DNA of 64,000 nt from Maratus speciosus (lineage: Eukaryota; Arthropoda; Arachnida; Araneae; Salticidae): NCBI GenBank assembly GCA_963932465.1, contig OZ010789.1, positions 592,855,581 to 592,919,580 on the forward strand, in the 5' to 3' direction. A program made the position numbers and the translations under genes. The notes below the pieces were generated by a model. That model saw nothing but the letters and a program-made list of their open reading frames with translations. It was not told the DNA's origin and ran no database searches. Below, piece by piece: positions 45,681 through 58,199 of this stretch (positions within the stretch are counted from its first letter, which is position 1; every line of letters begins with the position of its first letter).

Positions 45681-48638
45681 CCAGGTAATTTATAAAATAA
45701 TACTATATAGCAAAAGAAAAATTAAATCAGTGCAAACTGATTAAACAAAAACATAGCAAAAATACAAAAATTTTTCAACGGCAACACGGAATTAATAATA
45801 ATAATAATAATAAAAATATTAATAAATATACTTATATTTGCTTAGATTATATTATTTTAATAAAATAGTTAATATTGGAAAATTATTATGAATGAAGAAG
45901 CAAAATTTGAATTTTGAATAAAATTTATGGAGCCATGATGTGTATTTTATACCATGAAAATAAAATGTTATGCGGTAGAAAATTTTTGTAGAAAATGTGG
46001 TAATAATAATAATAATAAATAATTTTAATAAACATGTAGTAAAGCATAAATGTGTTCAAATTTCGTTTTCCCTCAATAAAATAAAATTCAACGAAGTTGG
46101 ACAAATACTGCCCAAGAAATTCACATGTTAGAAAAATATTTTGTGCAAAAATTCTGGACATATAAAGGAAGTCCTTTTGAAATATTAACCCAAAATAAAT
46201 CAAAGGTAAATAGTCAAAATAAATAAAATAACAATATAATATTTTGTCACAGTAATAGGAATGATTTTCCAAACAAGTAAAACAGATAATGTTTCTTTCA
46301 TACATCCCTCCACAAAAACAAAATAATATAATATACACAAACAGAATTTATTACATTATACACAGGTAAGCATGACATAAAAAAATTACTAAAATACAAA
46401 AATGCAAATATTGGTATACGACGATAGCATCAAACACAAAAGAGAAGCGCTAAGTAGCATCTCCTGAGATAAAGAAGATAATTGTGGCTTGGAGAAATAC
46501 CTCTTCTCCGAATCCCGTATAGCAAGGCAGCGGGTAACCCCTTCCCCCATCTTTTTTTTTGCTTCCTCCTGTGACCAGCGGAACGAGCCAGTAAGGCAAA
46601 CCTGTTCCCAGAGCAAAGTGCGAACGTTCAAGGAGGAAAAGTGAAAGAGAAACTAATGCATCACCAAAAACTGGTTTGGGTTACCCCGGCTTCCTAGCAA
46701 ATTCAGGAGAGATGAACAGAACAGTTAGGGTCACGAATGAGGATTTAAAAATACAGATTGATAAGAAGGGAATAAATAAAGAATTTTCTCACCAACCCGG
46801 TATCGTAGCAGAATTCCGGTAGAGCCAAGGCGGTTTTTTTTTTACTCAGGAGTGAGAGCTTTAGCTTGGCTGCGTATTAGTCAAAATATATCCTGGCTGT
46901 GTAGTTCAATTGGCATCAAGCAGTTGTTTCCATGGGCAATCTTTTCACGGATGGCAAATTTTTCACGACACACGGATTGCAGATAGTTGATTGCGTAATT
47001 TGAGTAGACAACACAGCTAAATAATTGAATGACAAAATTAATATTGAATTGCATATTAATTACAATGGCTAGAAAAGAAATATTTTGAGTGAGTAAAAAT
47101 GAAGCGTAACATAAGGATTATTCTGGAAAATAAAAATTAGAAAAATATATATTAAAAAAAATAGAAAAACGGAAAACAGGGTATATATAATTTATTTGTT
47201 TACACTTCAAAATTGTTTTGACGTATTTCAAAACATGTCGGAAAACTATTTTGATCGCTAGTGATAGACAAACCACATACTTACTTCAAGAGGACTAAAA
47301 GAAAAATATATATTAAATTGACACATTTATTTAAAAAAAATGAAAAATTTTGTTGTACAAAATATAAAAAACGGTTCCTTTGGAGATATATAAGTAGAAA
47401 TTAGCAACATTGGATGGAAAATGTATTTTCCATTATACATATTATAAAATATTAACAAAACGTTATGATTTTGACCGAAAATGAAACATTACGAACACAT
47501 GGACTTAAAGTATGCAAATAAATAAAAATTGCTATGTCATGGATGCACTTTTTAATATGGCATTTATATTGATTACCATATTTATGACACAAAATGGATA
47601 AAATTGTATGTAAATTTGTACAACATTTCACACTCTTTGTAAATATAAACGATTTAAAACACCATTTGTCAGAAAATAAAAATTTTCTACACATTACTAC
47701 CAATTATAAAAAAGAAAAACAAGTAGTAATTGGGAAAATGTAAACAAAATGGAAGTGTGTAAAATTGCTAAAAATTTATGAAAGTAAGAGATTAAACATA
47801 AAAAAAATCTGAAAAATAATACATAAATAAGTAAATAAATTAATACATATATTAAAATTAACATTACAGACTCATTTAGACAAACAAATAAAGTGGATGA
47901 CCACATAAGGGCCAAAAATGAAAAGCACACCGTTTTGTAAACAACATAATAAGTAAACAACCTGTAAGTATTATTTGAAAACCTTAAAACTATCAACAAC
48001 AAAGTAATTTTAATATAATGTTTGAAAAAATTGTAATAATCGCATGAAATTATGCTATATTCCCGGGAAAATGTCATTTTATTGCTGGACGATAGGATGA
48101 CATTATAAAAAAATAATTTCATGAGTTTGTTAACAAAATTTTTAATATTGAAGCAAAATATTAAAACACACATACCTAAATTAATATATTAATATAATAA
48201 ATAAACCATAATATACCTAAAATTAACAAAATATATATGGTAGATTTGCAACAATACCTTAACGGAACGGAAAAAAGTATATAAAAATTTATTAACTTCA
48301 TTGTGCTGGAATGAAAACATATTCGGAAATAAACAAAAACAAAAATAAAACCATTATAGATGAATTATTACAACATACATTAAAATTTTCACTATTTATA
48401 AATAAAAATAAATAAGTAAATAAAACGGATGCATATTAATTTGGGAACCCATTGAACAAAATGAGCACGAACGACATATTTAAACACTATATTTACCGCT
48501 AATATATGAGTGAATAGAGGGTACCATCTTTCACACATGTGTTAGAAAATCGTAGTATAAAATAAATAAATAATATAAAATTAACTCAAAAGATGTTAAG
48601 CAAAGTACCATGAGTCATATGACGCATAGTAGCGTATA

Positions 48639-48672
<34 letters not shown>

Positions 48673-50000
48673 CAAAACAATATGTTAGGAGTTTAGGATT
48701 AAAACATTTCACACGTCATAAATATACAAAATACCACATTAAAAAGGATACGGTTGACGAAACAAAAAAAAATCTCATTAACATAGTGTATATAATGACG
48801 CACGAGAACTACACTGTGCGCAAACGAAGTAAAACATAATATTGTTTGTGAAATAAAATCAAAATATATATAAATAAATATGTCAGAAAATGTTACGTAA
48901 CCAAATGACACGAAAGATTATGACAAAAAATACTGTGAAAGAAATAAAAAATGATACATTGACAGACTTCTAATATCATATGGGATAATAAGGTATATAT
49001 GAAAGGAAATTGTACGAGGTAAGGAAAATAGTTTATGAATTTAAAAGCACTAAAATTATTTAATGAAATGATAGTTACATGAGAGCAATTTCTTGAAGGT
49101 AAGTTCAAAAGAAAATGGCGACCAGTCAGACACTAGAGATCTGATAAACAAATATTTATAGGACATCATTAAGAATAAGGAACGATATACTATATAAATA
49201 AGAACACTTTTATTAGATAGTATTTAAATCTTCGGATTTAAAAAAGAATTACACTTACCATATATTCTTTAGATATTATCCAATTTTATATCCAGGGAAA
49301 ACATACACATGATAGAAAAAACATACCGCGCACACTTCGACATCGATTAAGTGGGTAAAAAAAAACGATTAGTAAGGTGGCCAACGCGATAAGGAGAAAC
49401 TTGTTTGGAGTGATAGTACTGACCAGTCCGTCTTGTTCCAAGATTATTGTCACTGTCAAGGACACGGGCGTGGGAAAATCGCACCTAGGCTAGAGAGGAT
49501 ATTCGGTTGTGCTCTCTGTGGAGAGATCTTTCGGTTCATCTTTCTGGGCTGAAGGGATACAAGATGAATTGGCTCGTTTGCTCTGGGATGTGCTCTCCCG
49601 CATAGCGCGCGCCAGTTACTGGATATTCTTTTAAAATTACACACTGATTTCAGTGATATTTTGCATGAATGTACATATATTTCTACACACAATATTGTAT
49701 ATCTTTTGGAAAATGGGGTTCATGTAATATCTGTATTGTGAGGATGTAAAGAATGTATAAAATTATGTTTTTTCAATGGCCAGATATTGGAGTAATCTTC
49801 TCACCTATACGTCATTTTAATTGTATATAATAATTTATATTTTGTATTACTGTACTCAATTGTTATTTCAGATCCCCTTAGTGAATATAGAAGAAAATAT
49901 GAACTTATCAGGTTTGATAAATTTCTGTAAATACTAGATGTATATATGTATATAGAAAATTATGTGGGACGCGTTGTTTTTTTTTCTTTTTTTAAAAAAC
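45681..50000 (+). other. 4.3-kb non-coding internal region after integrase
   Basis: A-rich and T-poor on the plus strand for most of its length, with (AAT)n tracts at about 45796-45817 and 46003-46020, (TA)n-(GA)n at 48638-48672, and two GC-richer patches (46395-46870 and 49430-49625). No env-like frame was found on the plus strand. The long minus-strand frames at 45925-46338 and 47697-48173 are explained by the lack of T on plus, which removes minus-strand stops, and show no domain pattern. It could be a long 3' untranslated region of the element or nested older insertions that share its fate. Confidence 0.6.
48638..48672. repeat. (TA)n(GA)n microsatellite
   Basis: ATATATATATATAT followed by GAGAGAGAGAGAGAGAGA, in the non-coding internal part of the Ty3/gypsy element. 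Confidence 0.9.
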
Positions 50001-50013
50001 GGGGCAGAAGCTA
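50001..50013 (+). promoter_or_regulatory. Polypurine tract of Ty3/gypsy element
   Basis: GGGGCAGAAGCTA directly before the TGTGGTAT start of the 3' LTR; the purine run fits the primer site for plus-strand DNA synthesis. Confidence 0.6.
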
Positions 50014-52111
50014 TGTGGTATAGAAATCTATACACACACCTTGTTATACAATTAAAATATTTATACAAAACAGAACAACCTATTATTATTCAAGAGAAAA
50101 TAATAAATGGCATTTTGACAAATATTTTTTTATAAAATAAATAAAGTAAATTAATTTGAATAAAATCTTAAGAGTATTTAGATAAAGAAAAATCCTAATT
50201 TATAATAATTATATGGATGCATATATATGTTTTTGGTATCATTTCATTTGTAAAAACTTAAGGTTTGTGAATATTGAATGTATTTCGTAATATGGCAATT
50301 AATTAAGAATTTTGTAATATTTTATATGAAAATTAATAGTGTGATAAAAATTCACATATACTTCAGACGAAAATAGGGCAATAAAACATATAGGAAGGGT
50401 ACATGGACGCCATATAAGACATGTGAATAATAAAGCCAGTCACAATTATTTATGATGCACTTAGCACTGACAGCAGTGGTGGAAAATTGGCGCAGAGGAG
50501 AAGCCTATTGACACCACTAAAATTTTATAATATTCTTCAGCTTAATAAAAACGCAGAAATTCTGTTATTAGATAATGCGAAAAATACTACAAAAATTTAG
50601 TGGTGTCAATAGGCTCCTCCTCTGCGCCAATTTTCCACCACTGACTGACAGGGCTACTATCTATTGGTATCATTGTGTGTGGCAGAGGGGGTCCGAAGCT
50701 CACAGGTGACGTCAGATCCCCGTAAACGAAGAGAAAAAATTAGCTATGCGTTGGAAAAATACGGAGACGCCCAGAAGAGGGGATCAAAAGCGAACCACAG
50801 TCAAGAGATCAGGCGTACCAGTAAGAGAGAAGCACCAATCGACGAATAAAAAAAATCATATTGTACTAATGAAATACGCCCATTTTTTTGTGGAGGAAGA
50901 TTTTGAAAAAAAAAGAGACACTTGGATTTTGTCTTCACCTATGTCGCTCCTCCTGAAGGAAGCTCTGGGATTAGACTTGCGACCAAAAGGGCTAGGTTGA
51001 TAAACTGAAGTCTGCGAAATCCTGCATCAGCCTGTATCGGTTATGGAAAGAAGTCTGATCTCGGAGGGCTCCAACATTTCTAATGGCTATTGATGGATGG
51101 AACCTTGCGAAAACTTTTCATTATCCTGAATTGATTATGGACAGAACTCTGACCTGGGATGCCACACCACCATTTTTCTGATTGCCATTAGCGGATGAGA
51201 TGGGATGCCACACCGAAAAGTTCCAGTTATCACCGTGATTGTATAAAGAGTTCAGCCAAAAGAGACTATATGGACTTTAATGTGCTCGGTCAAAAGTGAC
51301 TTTCAAGATTTGAAAGGTGCGGACCAAATCTACCTAGTGATAAGAACTATCAGTGCTCTACAGGAAGTGTTTTCGCCCCTTTCGTCTGAGGTATATGGTG
51401 AGTTCATTACTTAATATACGGCCATTATTTTATTATATGTTTATGTTGTGTGCGTAGGATTTTCTGTGTCTAATATTTTATAGGCAAAATTTTAATGCAG
51501 TTATGAGTATTTTGTCATTATTATGGACTAATCATAACATTAAAATATCAGCGTTGGAAATTTGTCAATAACTTGGCTAAGAAGCCCATCTATTTGTGCT
51601 GTGAGAACTTCAACCAACGTTTTGAATCCAAAATTCCACAAAGATATGACTCATAATTATCTTGTTATGAGATCTCATGTAACTGAGTATGCTGTCAAAT
51701 TAATACGCATTTAAGAGTAATTATGTTTGATATATGGAAGTTATGTGCTTGAAAATAATAAAATTGGATTCTATATGTGCATTTCCTATCTTTTCTTTGA
51801 AGCATTATTCTTATTCTTTCTTTTCAGAGGTTTATTAAATTTATGAGTTTTGAAAGTTTAATTTTAGAAAATATTTAATCGAATAATTATCTATGCAACC
51901 CACTGAATCCTGAATATAAATTTTAACGTTAAATAAGTCGATTCTGAGTATTGACGTATAATTTTATTCAAAATTTATTCTCCTCCTATTTTATTAATTA
52001 ATATTACCCTCTTTTGATCTTTCACAACGCGGATCGGGTAATATTTCCATCATTTGTACTACCACTTTATTGTCGCGTGACCAAGTGTGTTGGTGATGGA
52101 TCGTCACCACA
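50014..52111 (+). repeat. 3' LTR of Ty3/gypsy element
   Basis: 2098 bp, equal to the 5' LTR plus a 170-bp MITE and its 8-bp target duplication. It keeps 10 bp (around GCGACCAAAAGG, 50979-50990) that the 5' LTR lacks. Ends in TCACCACA followed by ACGTA. Confidence 0.92.
50474..50643. mobile_element. hAT-type MITE inside the 3' LTR
   Basis: 170 bp with long terminal inverted repeats (CAGTGGTGGAAAATTGGCGC at both ends, reverse-complemented; nearly 48 bp match). It is bounded by the 8-bp duplication ACTGACAG (50466-50473 and 50644-50651). The 5' LTR at 38286-38293 shows the empty site with a single ACTGACAG. The 8-bp duplication and CAGTGGTGG ends fit the hAT superfamily. It has no coding capacity and inserted after the retrotransposon did. 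Confidence 0.88.
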
Positions 52112-52116
52112 ACGTA

Positions 52117-54155
52117 TATATCGTATTTTTTATATATTCCATTCAGCAATTATTCTACATATGTTAATAATATAAATTATTCTTCAAATAATTCAATGTA
52201 TATTTTGACTTCAACAGAAAGAAAAATTAATAAGTTATTCACTAGATATTTATTTTTGCAGTGCGTAACTTTTTCCTAATCTGCGTCAATCTTTAGAATA
52301 ATTGATTTTTATAAGCTGCATTTCACTTTTCTTAAACGATTATATAATTCCATCTATGCATTATTCTGTTATTCTTTGAAATACTTTCTTTTTCTGGTTC
52401 GTAAATACTCAATTGAAAAATGGTGTTTTAATATATTACATGAATGATGTAAAAGTTCGGGAAATTCAAAATATGTAATATAATGTGTATAACGGGACAT
52501 AAACATTTAAACGAACTTTAAAACTGTATCGATTTACTGATTTGAACGAAGAGTACCACCACTTTAAAGGGATAAAACATTTAAAAAAATCGAAAATCCA
52601 AGTAAAGTTTTTTTTTTTTTTTTTTTAAATAAAAGTATCCCATAAGTTCCAATTAAATTCCTCCATTAAATTAGTAAGTAATGTAAAATATTTTTCATTG
52701 TAAATGACAAAAATGTCTACAGAAAACTTGTTTTACACTATAACAAAATGTTTCTTTAAATTTCTGCATTACCATTTTAAAATGAAATACCTTATAAGTT
52801 ATACATGGAAATGAAAATATTTCTTTAAATGCATGCTTAAGTGAAGAATATTTTATGTAAGAAATCACTCTTGACTTTTGCGATGTGGAGCACCGAATTT
52901 TAATAGCTCTCACATATTATAACCAAACAGAGTTTATTTATCCAAAGGTAAATATTTAAACTTAAAAACCTTGGAAATGCAGAAATAATATTAATATTTA
53001 TGTGCATCCGAATCTAAAAATAAAACTTAACGCAGCGATATGTTTCAAAGTTATAAATCAGACTAGCAAATATGGAAAAATGTGAAAATAACAATATACG
53101 AAAGAAGTATTGTATCATATCCTTTAATTTCATGCTTTGCTTGGAATATAGATTACCAGTTTTAACATTAGGCATGAACTGACGAGTCGTTTATTTTTGC
53201 ATGCGTGATTAGAAATAAATACTTTCGGATATGTTTATAGAGACAGTACACTTTAAATTTATCAAAAATCGATTTTTTATTTTTACATTGTTAGAAAGGT
53301 TAGTGTAATTTGAATAAGCTGATCTTTTAAATGTGTGATAATTATTTACTGAGATATAAGCGAAAATGTAGATATCACCCCTTCACGTCCGAATCAACAG
53401 CCCTACGAAAACTGTCATGGCGGCTTGTTAGCCCCTTGCACGGTATTCAATTTCTTTCTCCATGCTTATTTTGTGACATCTCCAAAAATAACGTTACCTT
53501 ACAGAAGCCAGCCGTAAAACTAAGCAGTACGATTAAATACTCAATAGCAATTTTTTAAACTTCTAAGCATCACACATTTTCAATTTTTATATCGTCGTAT
53601 TGGGATAAAAATGTAATTTTAAATGCAATTTTTTTTAAAACTGCATCTCCATTTATTTTTGAAATATTAATTTTTGTTGTTGTTTTTGGAACCATTTGCT
53701 TAATATTGGCAATGGATGCACTCCATTTCTGTAGAAAGCAAAGGAAAAATAGTTGTAAAATATTAATTATATATTTTTGTTGCCGTTTTTTCATTACAGC
53801 CGAAAGAAAATATAATTGAAATTAGTGATATTTTGAAAAAATATAAACGAATGGTTTCTGTTAAAACACGGAGCTATTATAAACTATATTTAATTTTAAG
53901 TGTCTATATAAATGTTACAAACAAATAAAGGCCTATGAAGTTTTCATTCACAATTTTTGAAGTTGTAATATCATCATGTTGATTTGCCTTTGCATATAAA
54001 ATATTTACAAACATAAATATAAATATTTTACTTTTTAGTCCCGAAGTTATATAGTACGAAATCAATGCACGGAAAGTAGTAATGTACGGAATTGCAAACA
54101 AATATCAATTATAACCGAAACTACTGTTCAGTACATTTGATACTTAAGCCCAGAA
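52117..54155. other. Anonymous AT-rich DNA
   Basis: No gene or mobile-element end recognised. A T-run lies at 52610-52626. The open stretch at 53331-53558 is a little richer in GC but matches nothing known and has no support beyond its length of 75 codons. Confidence 0.4.
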
Positions 54156-54159
54156 GCAA

Positions 54160-54250
54160 ATGAGATGGTCTCCTCTCAAAGCTGGTTCACTTAATGTGCT
54201 GGGTTCGAACCGATGTCACTCCCGTCGGTCGACCTGAGCGAAATCTTCTT
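54160..54250 (+). repeat. tRNA-like fragment, possibly a SINE head
   Basis: Contains a perfect RNA polymerase III B-box form GGTTCGAACC (54202-54211), preceded at about the right distance by GAGATGGTCTCCTC and followed by a GC-rich GTCACTCCCGTCGGTCGACC stretch. A full cloverleaf with paired acceptor stem could not be drawn, so it is not a functional tRNA gene as read. The B-box is itself a palindrome and gives no strand information. Confidence 0.3.
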
Positions 54251-54254
54251 CGAA

Positions 54255-54997
54255 CCTTATTAAGCATATGAAATACCGTTTTATGTTTTCTTAGGAAGAC
54301 GTCAACAAATAGCATTATCCTCTTCATCGGTGTCAGTGTCGCTGATAATCAGCATTTTTATGAATAAACATAGCTTTAACATTCCCCTCTTTTTTTTTTT
54401 TAATATTTAAACGTTATTTAAATGGATAATGGTATTAAAAAATGGTGATTTCGTATTATGTTTTATATTTTATTATGTTATATTACAAAATATAACGGAA
54501 TTTTTTCACTGTTTTTGTTTGATAATTTAATATTATATCACATTTTTTTTTAATTCCCAAACAATGAAAATTTTAAATATCATTTAACGAAACATGCACC
54601 GCGTTAAATATCTGAATATCCATTTAGACGACAAGAAACATGTTTGCTAAATAGAGATCTGTCTTTATTCTTTTTTGGAAGCTTTTTCTTTTTAATGTAA
54701 TTTATTTGCTTAACTTCTCAGCGTTTATGTGAAATAGGAATGCTCAGGGGATTGTATTTCATATTTTTATTAGATTACCGTCAAAAAGCTATTTATCTTT
54801 CTTCTTTTTTAAATTTTAATTGCGGATACGTGGTCTCGGGTAGGAAATCTGGATGAAATTATATTAAGTATGAATTCTATTTAAATTCCTTTAAATTCCT
54901 TCTCTTTTATGTATCATAGATTTCAAAAGATGTAAGCATAAAATTATTGATATTTTAGTTAAAATTTTAAATCCCTGTTTTTTGTAAATTTAAGTTT
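54255..54997. other. Anonymous AT-rich DNA
   Basis: Nothing recognised apart from T-runs near 54391-54402 and 54545-54553. Confidence 0.4.
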
Positions 54998-55276
54998 AAC
55001 AAAGCGTCATTGACATTGACATTGAAATCCATCGCAGTGGAGATTACTTTGAAGCCAATAGCAACTATGGCCGTTCGCCTCGAATGATCTTTATTATACA
55101 CAAACACAAAGCACAATTTTTACTTCTTTTTTCCATTGCATACAAGGACGAGATAGACACAAGGAAATTTACAACATCAGAGAAATACAACCGGGAGCTC
55201 CAGAAAGAATGTGCAATGGAGCTAGCGCGAGTCGAACCCGCAGACCTCCTACGCTCTCAATCAACAAAGCGTCATT
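54998..55276 (-). mobile_element. tRNA-derived SINE with 14-bp target duplication
   Basis: The direct repeat AACAAAGCGTCATT at 54998-55011 and 55263-55276 brackets a 251-bp element. On the minus strand it starts with the 3' half of a tRNA-like region (GAGAGCGTAGGAGGTCTGCG, then B-box GGTTCGACTC at 55238-55229). It then runs through a body and ends in a short (TGTCAA)n tail at about 55012-55026. A target duplication plus tRNA head plus simple-repeat tail is the definition of a SINE copied by LINE machinery. The A-box half of the tRNA head is missing, so this copy is 5'-truncated and probably silent. An 84-codon open frame crossing it is accidental. Confidence 0.8.
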
Positions 55277-58086
55277 TATCATATAGCTTCATACTAGTAT
55301 TAAGTATTATTTTTGCAATGAAATGCGTAAATAATAATAAAAAAAATTCACAATCTCAAGAAATTTAAGACATGATACAGCAGCAGTTTTGGCACATATT
55401 AATTGAATTTCATCAAAATTCATAGCAAAATATCACTGCCTAAAGCATTTAATTTCTTAAGTGATAGCTCAATAAATCAGTATTGGAACAAAACATTTTT
55501 GTTTACCTTCAATCAAATGAAATCAAGAGAAATGTCTCAGGTCTTCACAAAATATTATAGAACTATTCACAAAACATTCTCACCTGTTGTGACAGATTGA
55601 TATTCTATCAGTAATGCCTTCAAACATCTGTACCTCTTTCGTCACGATTTTTTGTTGTAGAGAAAAATGCCGATGTTTATAAATTGTTTAAAGGATAATA
55701 AAAAAATTAATAACATGTTTTTGTATTTATTACACATAATAATATATAATAATATACATGGGTATATTAAATTTTCTATTACAAAATGTCATTACCATAC
55801 TCAGTATGTCATTACTACGTTAATTAAAATTAAAACGGTAAATTAGTAATTTGGACTCTGCTGATGCTTTTATATTAATGTTCATGAGGTAAAGTAACTA
55901 TTTTACGAAAATTTTAATCTTTCTGTGTATTAAAAAAAAATCTATTTTATTATGCCAATACATGGGCAGATTTTGATAAGGACACAAGGACTTCTTTCGA
56001 CAAAAATAGAATATTTTACAATACTATGAATGAATATTTGGAATTATTTACCATAAAATCAAGTATTTATCATACCATTGTTTTGTGTCATGCAATTACG
56101 TTTACTGTTATTTTATTACTACAGTGTAAATTCCCATACTGAAGATAACTTTCATTACTATCAAATGACTGTTTTAAAGAAAAGTGGATAAAAATACTTA
56201 TATAATTTCTTTAAATGAACATAATAATAGAGGCGAAGTATTTTCATTATTGTGTAAATTCTCCTCAGTTTCGCATTATTTGCGAAAATATTTATATATT
56301 CTTCCTGATTAAAATCTCAAAGTGATAAAATCTTTCATCCGTTTGAACTAAATTTCGCATTCAACTACTGATCTAATCTTAGTATCTCAACTACGTATTT
56401 TACTGTTACGTTACTTAAATTCCAATCTGTGCAAAGGAACTTCTCACATTCCTTCGAATAAATTCTCTCACGTACAATTTGATCAGTGAGTTATATTATC
56501 AAGGTAAGATTTCTCAAATTGCGCTTGAAACAACAGTAAGATATAAAGCAGCATGATAATTCTTTAAACGGAAAATGATTATTTTCTTCATCTCAGCGTC
56601 AAACTACAAAAGCTTTATTGAGATTTTACGTATAACTACACAGGATATTTTTTATTTTTTCACAAAAAATATCTGATTATAATAATTGTTTGTATAAGAG
56701 GAAACATTTCAAAAACATTCCTATGCCGTCGGTTTTTAGACATTTATGGAAAATATAAAGTGTGCCACATGGCTGCATCTTGTCAATATGCAGAAATATA
56801 TTTCTATAGTAGAAAAACCTTCTGACAGCTAGATTAAACATAAAATATTCAAAATGTATAAACATGTTTTCCTATTAAAATAATGTGCTGAGATTTTTTT
56901 TTAAATAATTAATTGCTGCATAATCTTATATGCATGAAATATGCATTCAAAGTAGTATTCATTTTGCCATAAGACAGAGGGTGTCAGCAAGAATTTAGAA
57001 CTAAAATAGTTGTGTCATAAGCTGTGTTTGATTGTTTCTTCCATTTTTTGGTGCATATCTCTATATCACGCACATCTGTACAGTATCCAATCGTTTATAA
57101 TTGAAAACTTAAATCATTAAATTGCAAGTTTAAATTGCAATGATTAAATAAACGAAAGTACATTGTTCCTTTTATCTCATTGTAATTTTGCAGCATCCCC
57201 AAAGCTCTATAAAATACCGATTTCATATCTAATACATTTATTACTAATTAATATCTTACAAATAGGGACAGAAATGCAACAATTAACATGTATTTAACTT
57301 TTTGATCATATTTTCAAATTATTGTCAAAAGAGTTGTGCCTGCAAATTTGGTAATATCAACTAATATGCTTGTAGATTTCTGTAAATTATTCCAAAACAA
57401 AACGAATATCTCTTATCGGAGTACTTGGGTGTAAAAATTGTATATTAGTAAATTCAAAATCCTTCAGGAAATGTAAATAAAAGGATTTCTTATTTTTGTT
57501 TAGTTTCATTTTTACTAATGTCTTCTATTAGAAGAAAAGAATGCATTATATTTATTGCCACTTTTATTACTTGATTACAGATAGAATTTAAACTATAACC
57601 AAATTACCCCTGTGTGGAGGAATTTCGGTTTAATGTGTAATGACGAAGAGCTATGTTTTTATATGATAAACTTTTATTAACTTTCCCCTCTTCATGTAAA
57701 TTTAGGCATGTTCAGCAATAAAGAAGTTTTTTAGATGCTTATTAAAGAAAATGTATTAAGCATAAACCTAGGATAAACATAATGCACTATTTGCTACAGC
57801 ATGCAGCCTTAAGACCATCTGATACCTCTTAAGTCCTTATTGAGATAATTCTAATAATATTACATTGGTGTTTTCTCTACATACATTCGAGGCATCTCCG
57901 GAAAAGACATTAGTTGATAGGATCGGTCGCAAAATTCACAACGTATACACAAATAATCATTTAAAATTAAAAATATACACTAAGCATCCCCATTTAACAT
58001 AAAATGTTAAAACATATTACTGAAAAAAATATAATTTAAAAATATCAGAATAAGGAAACCGAGGATAACACAGTTTTATTAAAATA
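55277..58086. other. Anonymous AT-rich DNA
   Basis: 2.8 kb with no gene, RNA gene or element end that I can support. Contains AATAATATATAATAATA-type tracts near 55736-55755. It reaches the 3' end of the Helitron at 58087. Confidence 0.4.
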
Positions 58087-58099
58087 CTAGTGTAAATGC

Positions 58100-58113
58100 C
58101 CGTCCTAGGACGG
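58100..58113 (-). terminator. Helitron 3' terminal hairpin
   Basis: CCGTCCTAGGACGG, a perfect 6-bp stem around TA, nine bases inside the CTAG end. In Helitrons this hairpin acts as the transposition terminator, stopping strand displacement; here 'terminator' is meant in that sense and not for transcription. Confidence 0.8.
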
Positions 58114-58199
58114 TGTGTAAGAATTGTGTTTTTCACATTAAAAAAAATAAAAAGATGAAAATAATTGACAATGTGGAAGCGCTCAGATGAGAAAATTTA

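Larger units (their letters stand above)
37828..52116 (+). mobile_element. Complete Ty3/gypsy LTR retrotransposon insertion
   Basis: A full provirus-like structure: target duplication ACGTA at 37828-37832 and 52112-52116; LTRs 37833-39738 and 50014-52111, both starting TGTGGTAT and ending TCACCACA; gag, protease, reverse transcriptase, RNase H and integrase in Ty3/gypsy order between them; and a polypurine tract before the 3' LTR. Total about 14.3 kb. Oddities are the LTR length (1.9 kb), 4.3 kb of non-coding DNA between integrase and 3' LTR, and numerous frameshifts although the LTRs are roughly 97% alike by eye. The copy cannot make functional protein; it may have been copied by proteins supplied by another element, or decayed after insertion. 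Confidence 0.93.

Noticed and set aside
45925..48173. Long minus-strand ORFs (137 and 158 codons) as antisense or env-like genes of the Ty3 element
   Set aside because: The plus strand is A-rich and T-poor, which removes stop codons from minus-strand frames. The products are low-complexity Phe/Tyr/Ile-rich with no domains.
55229..55310. A true tRNA gene on the minus strand
   Set aside because: An apparent acceptor-stem pairing reaches into DNA outside the 14-bp target duplication, so it is coincidental. The element is a truncated SINE.
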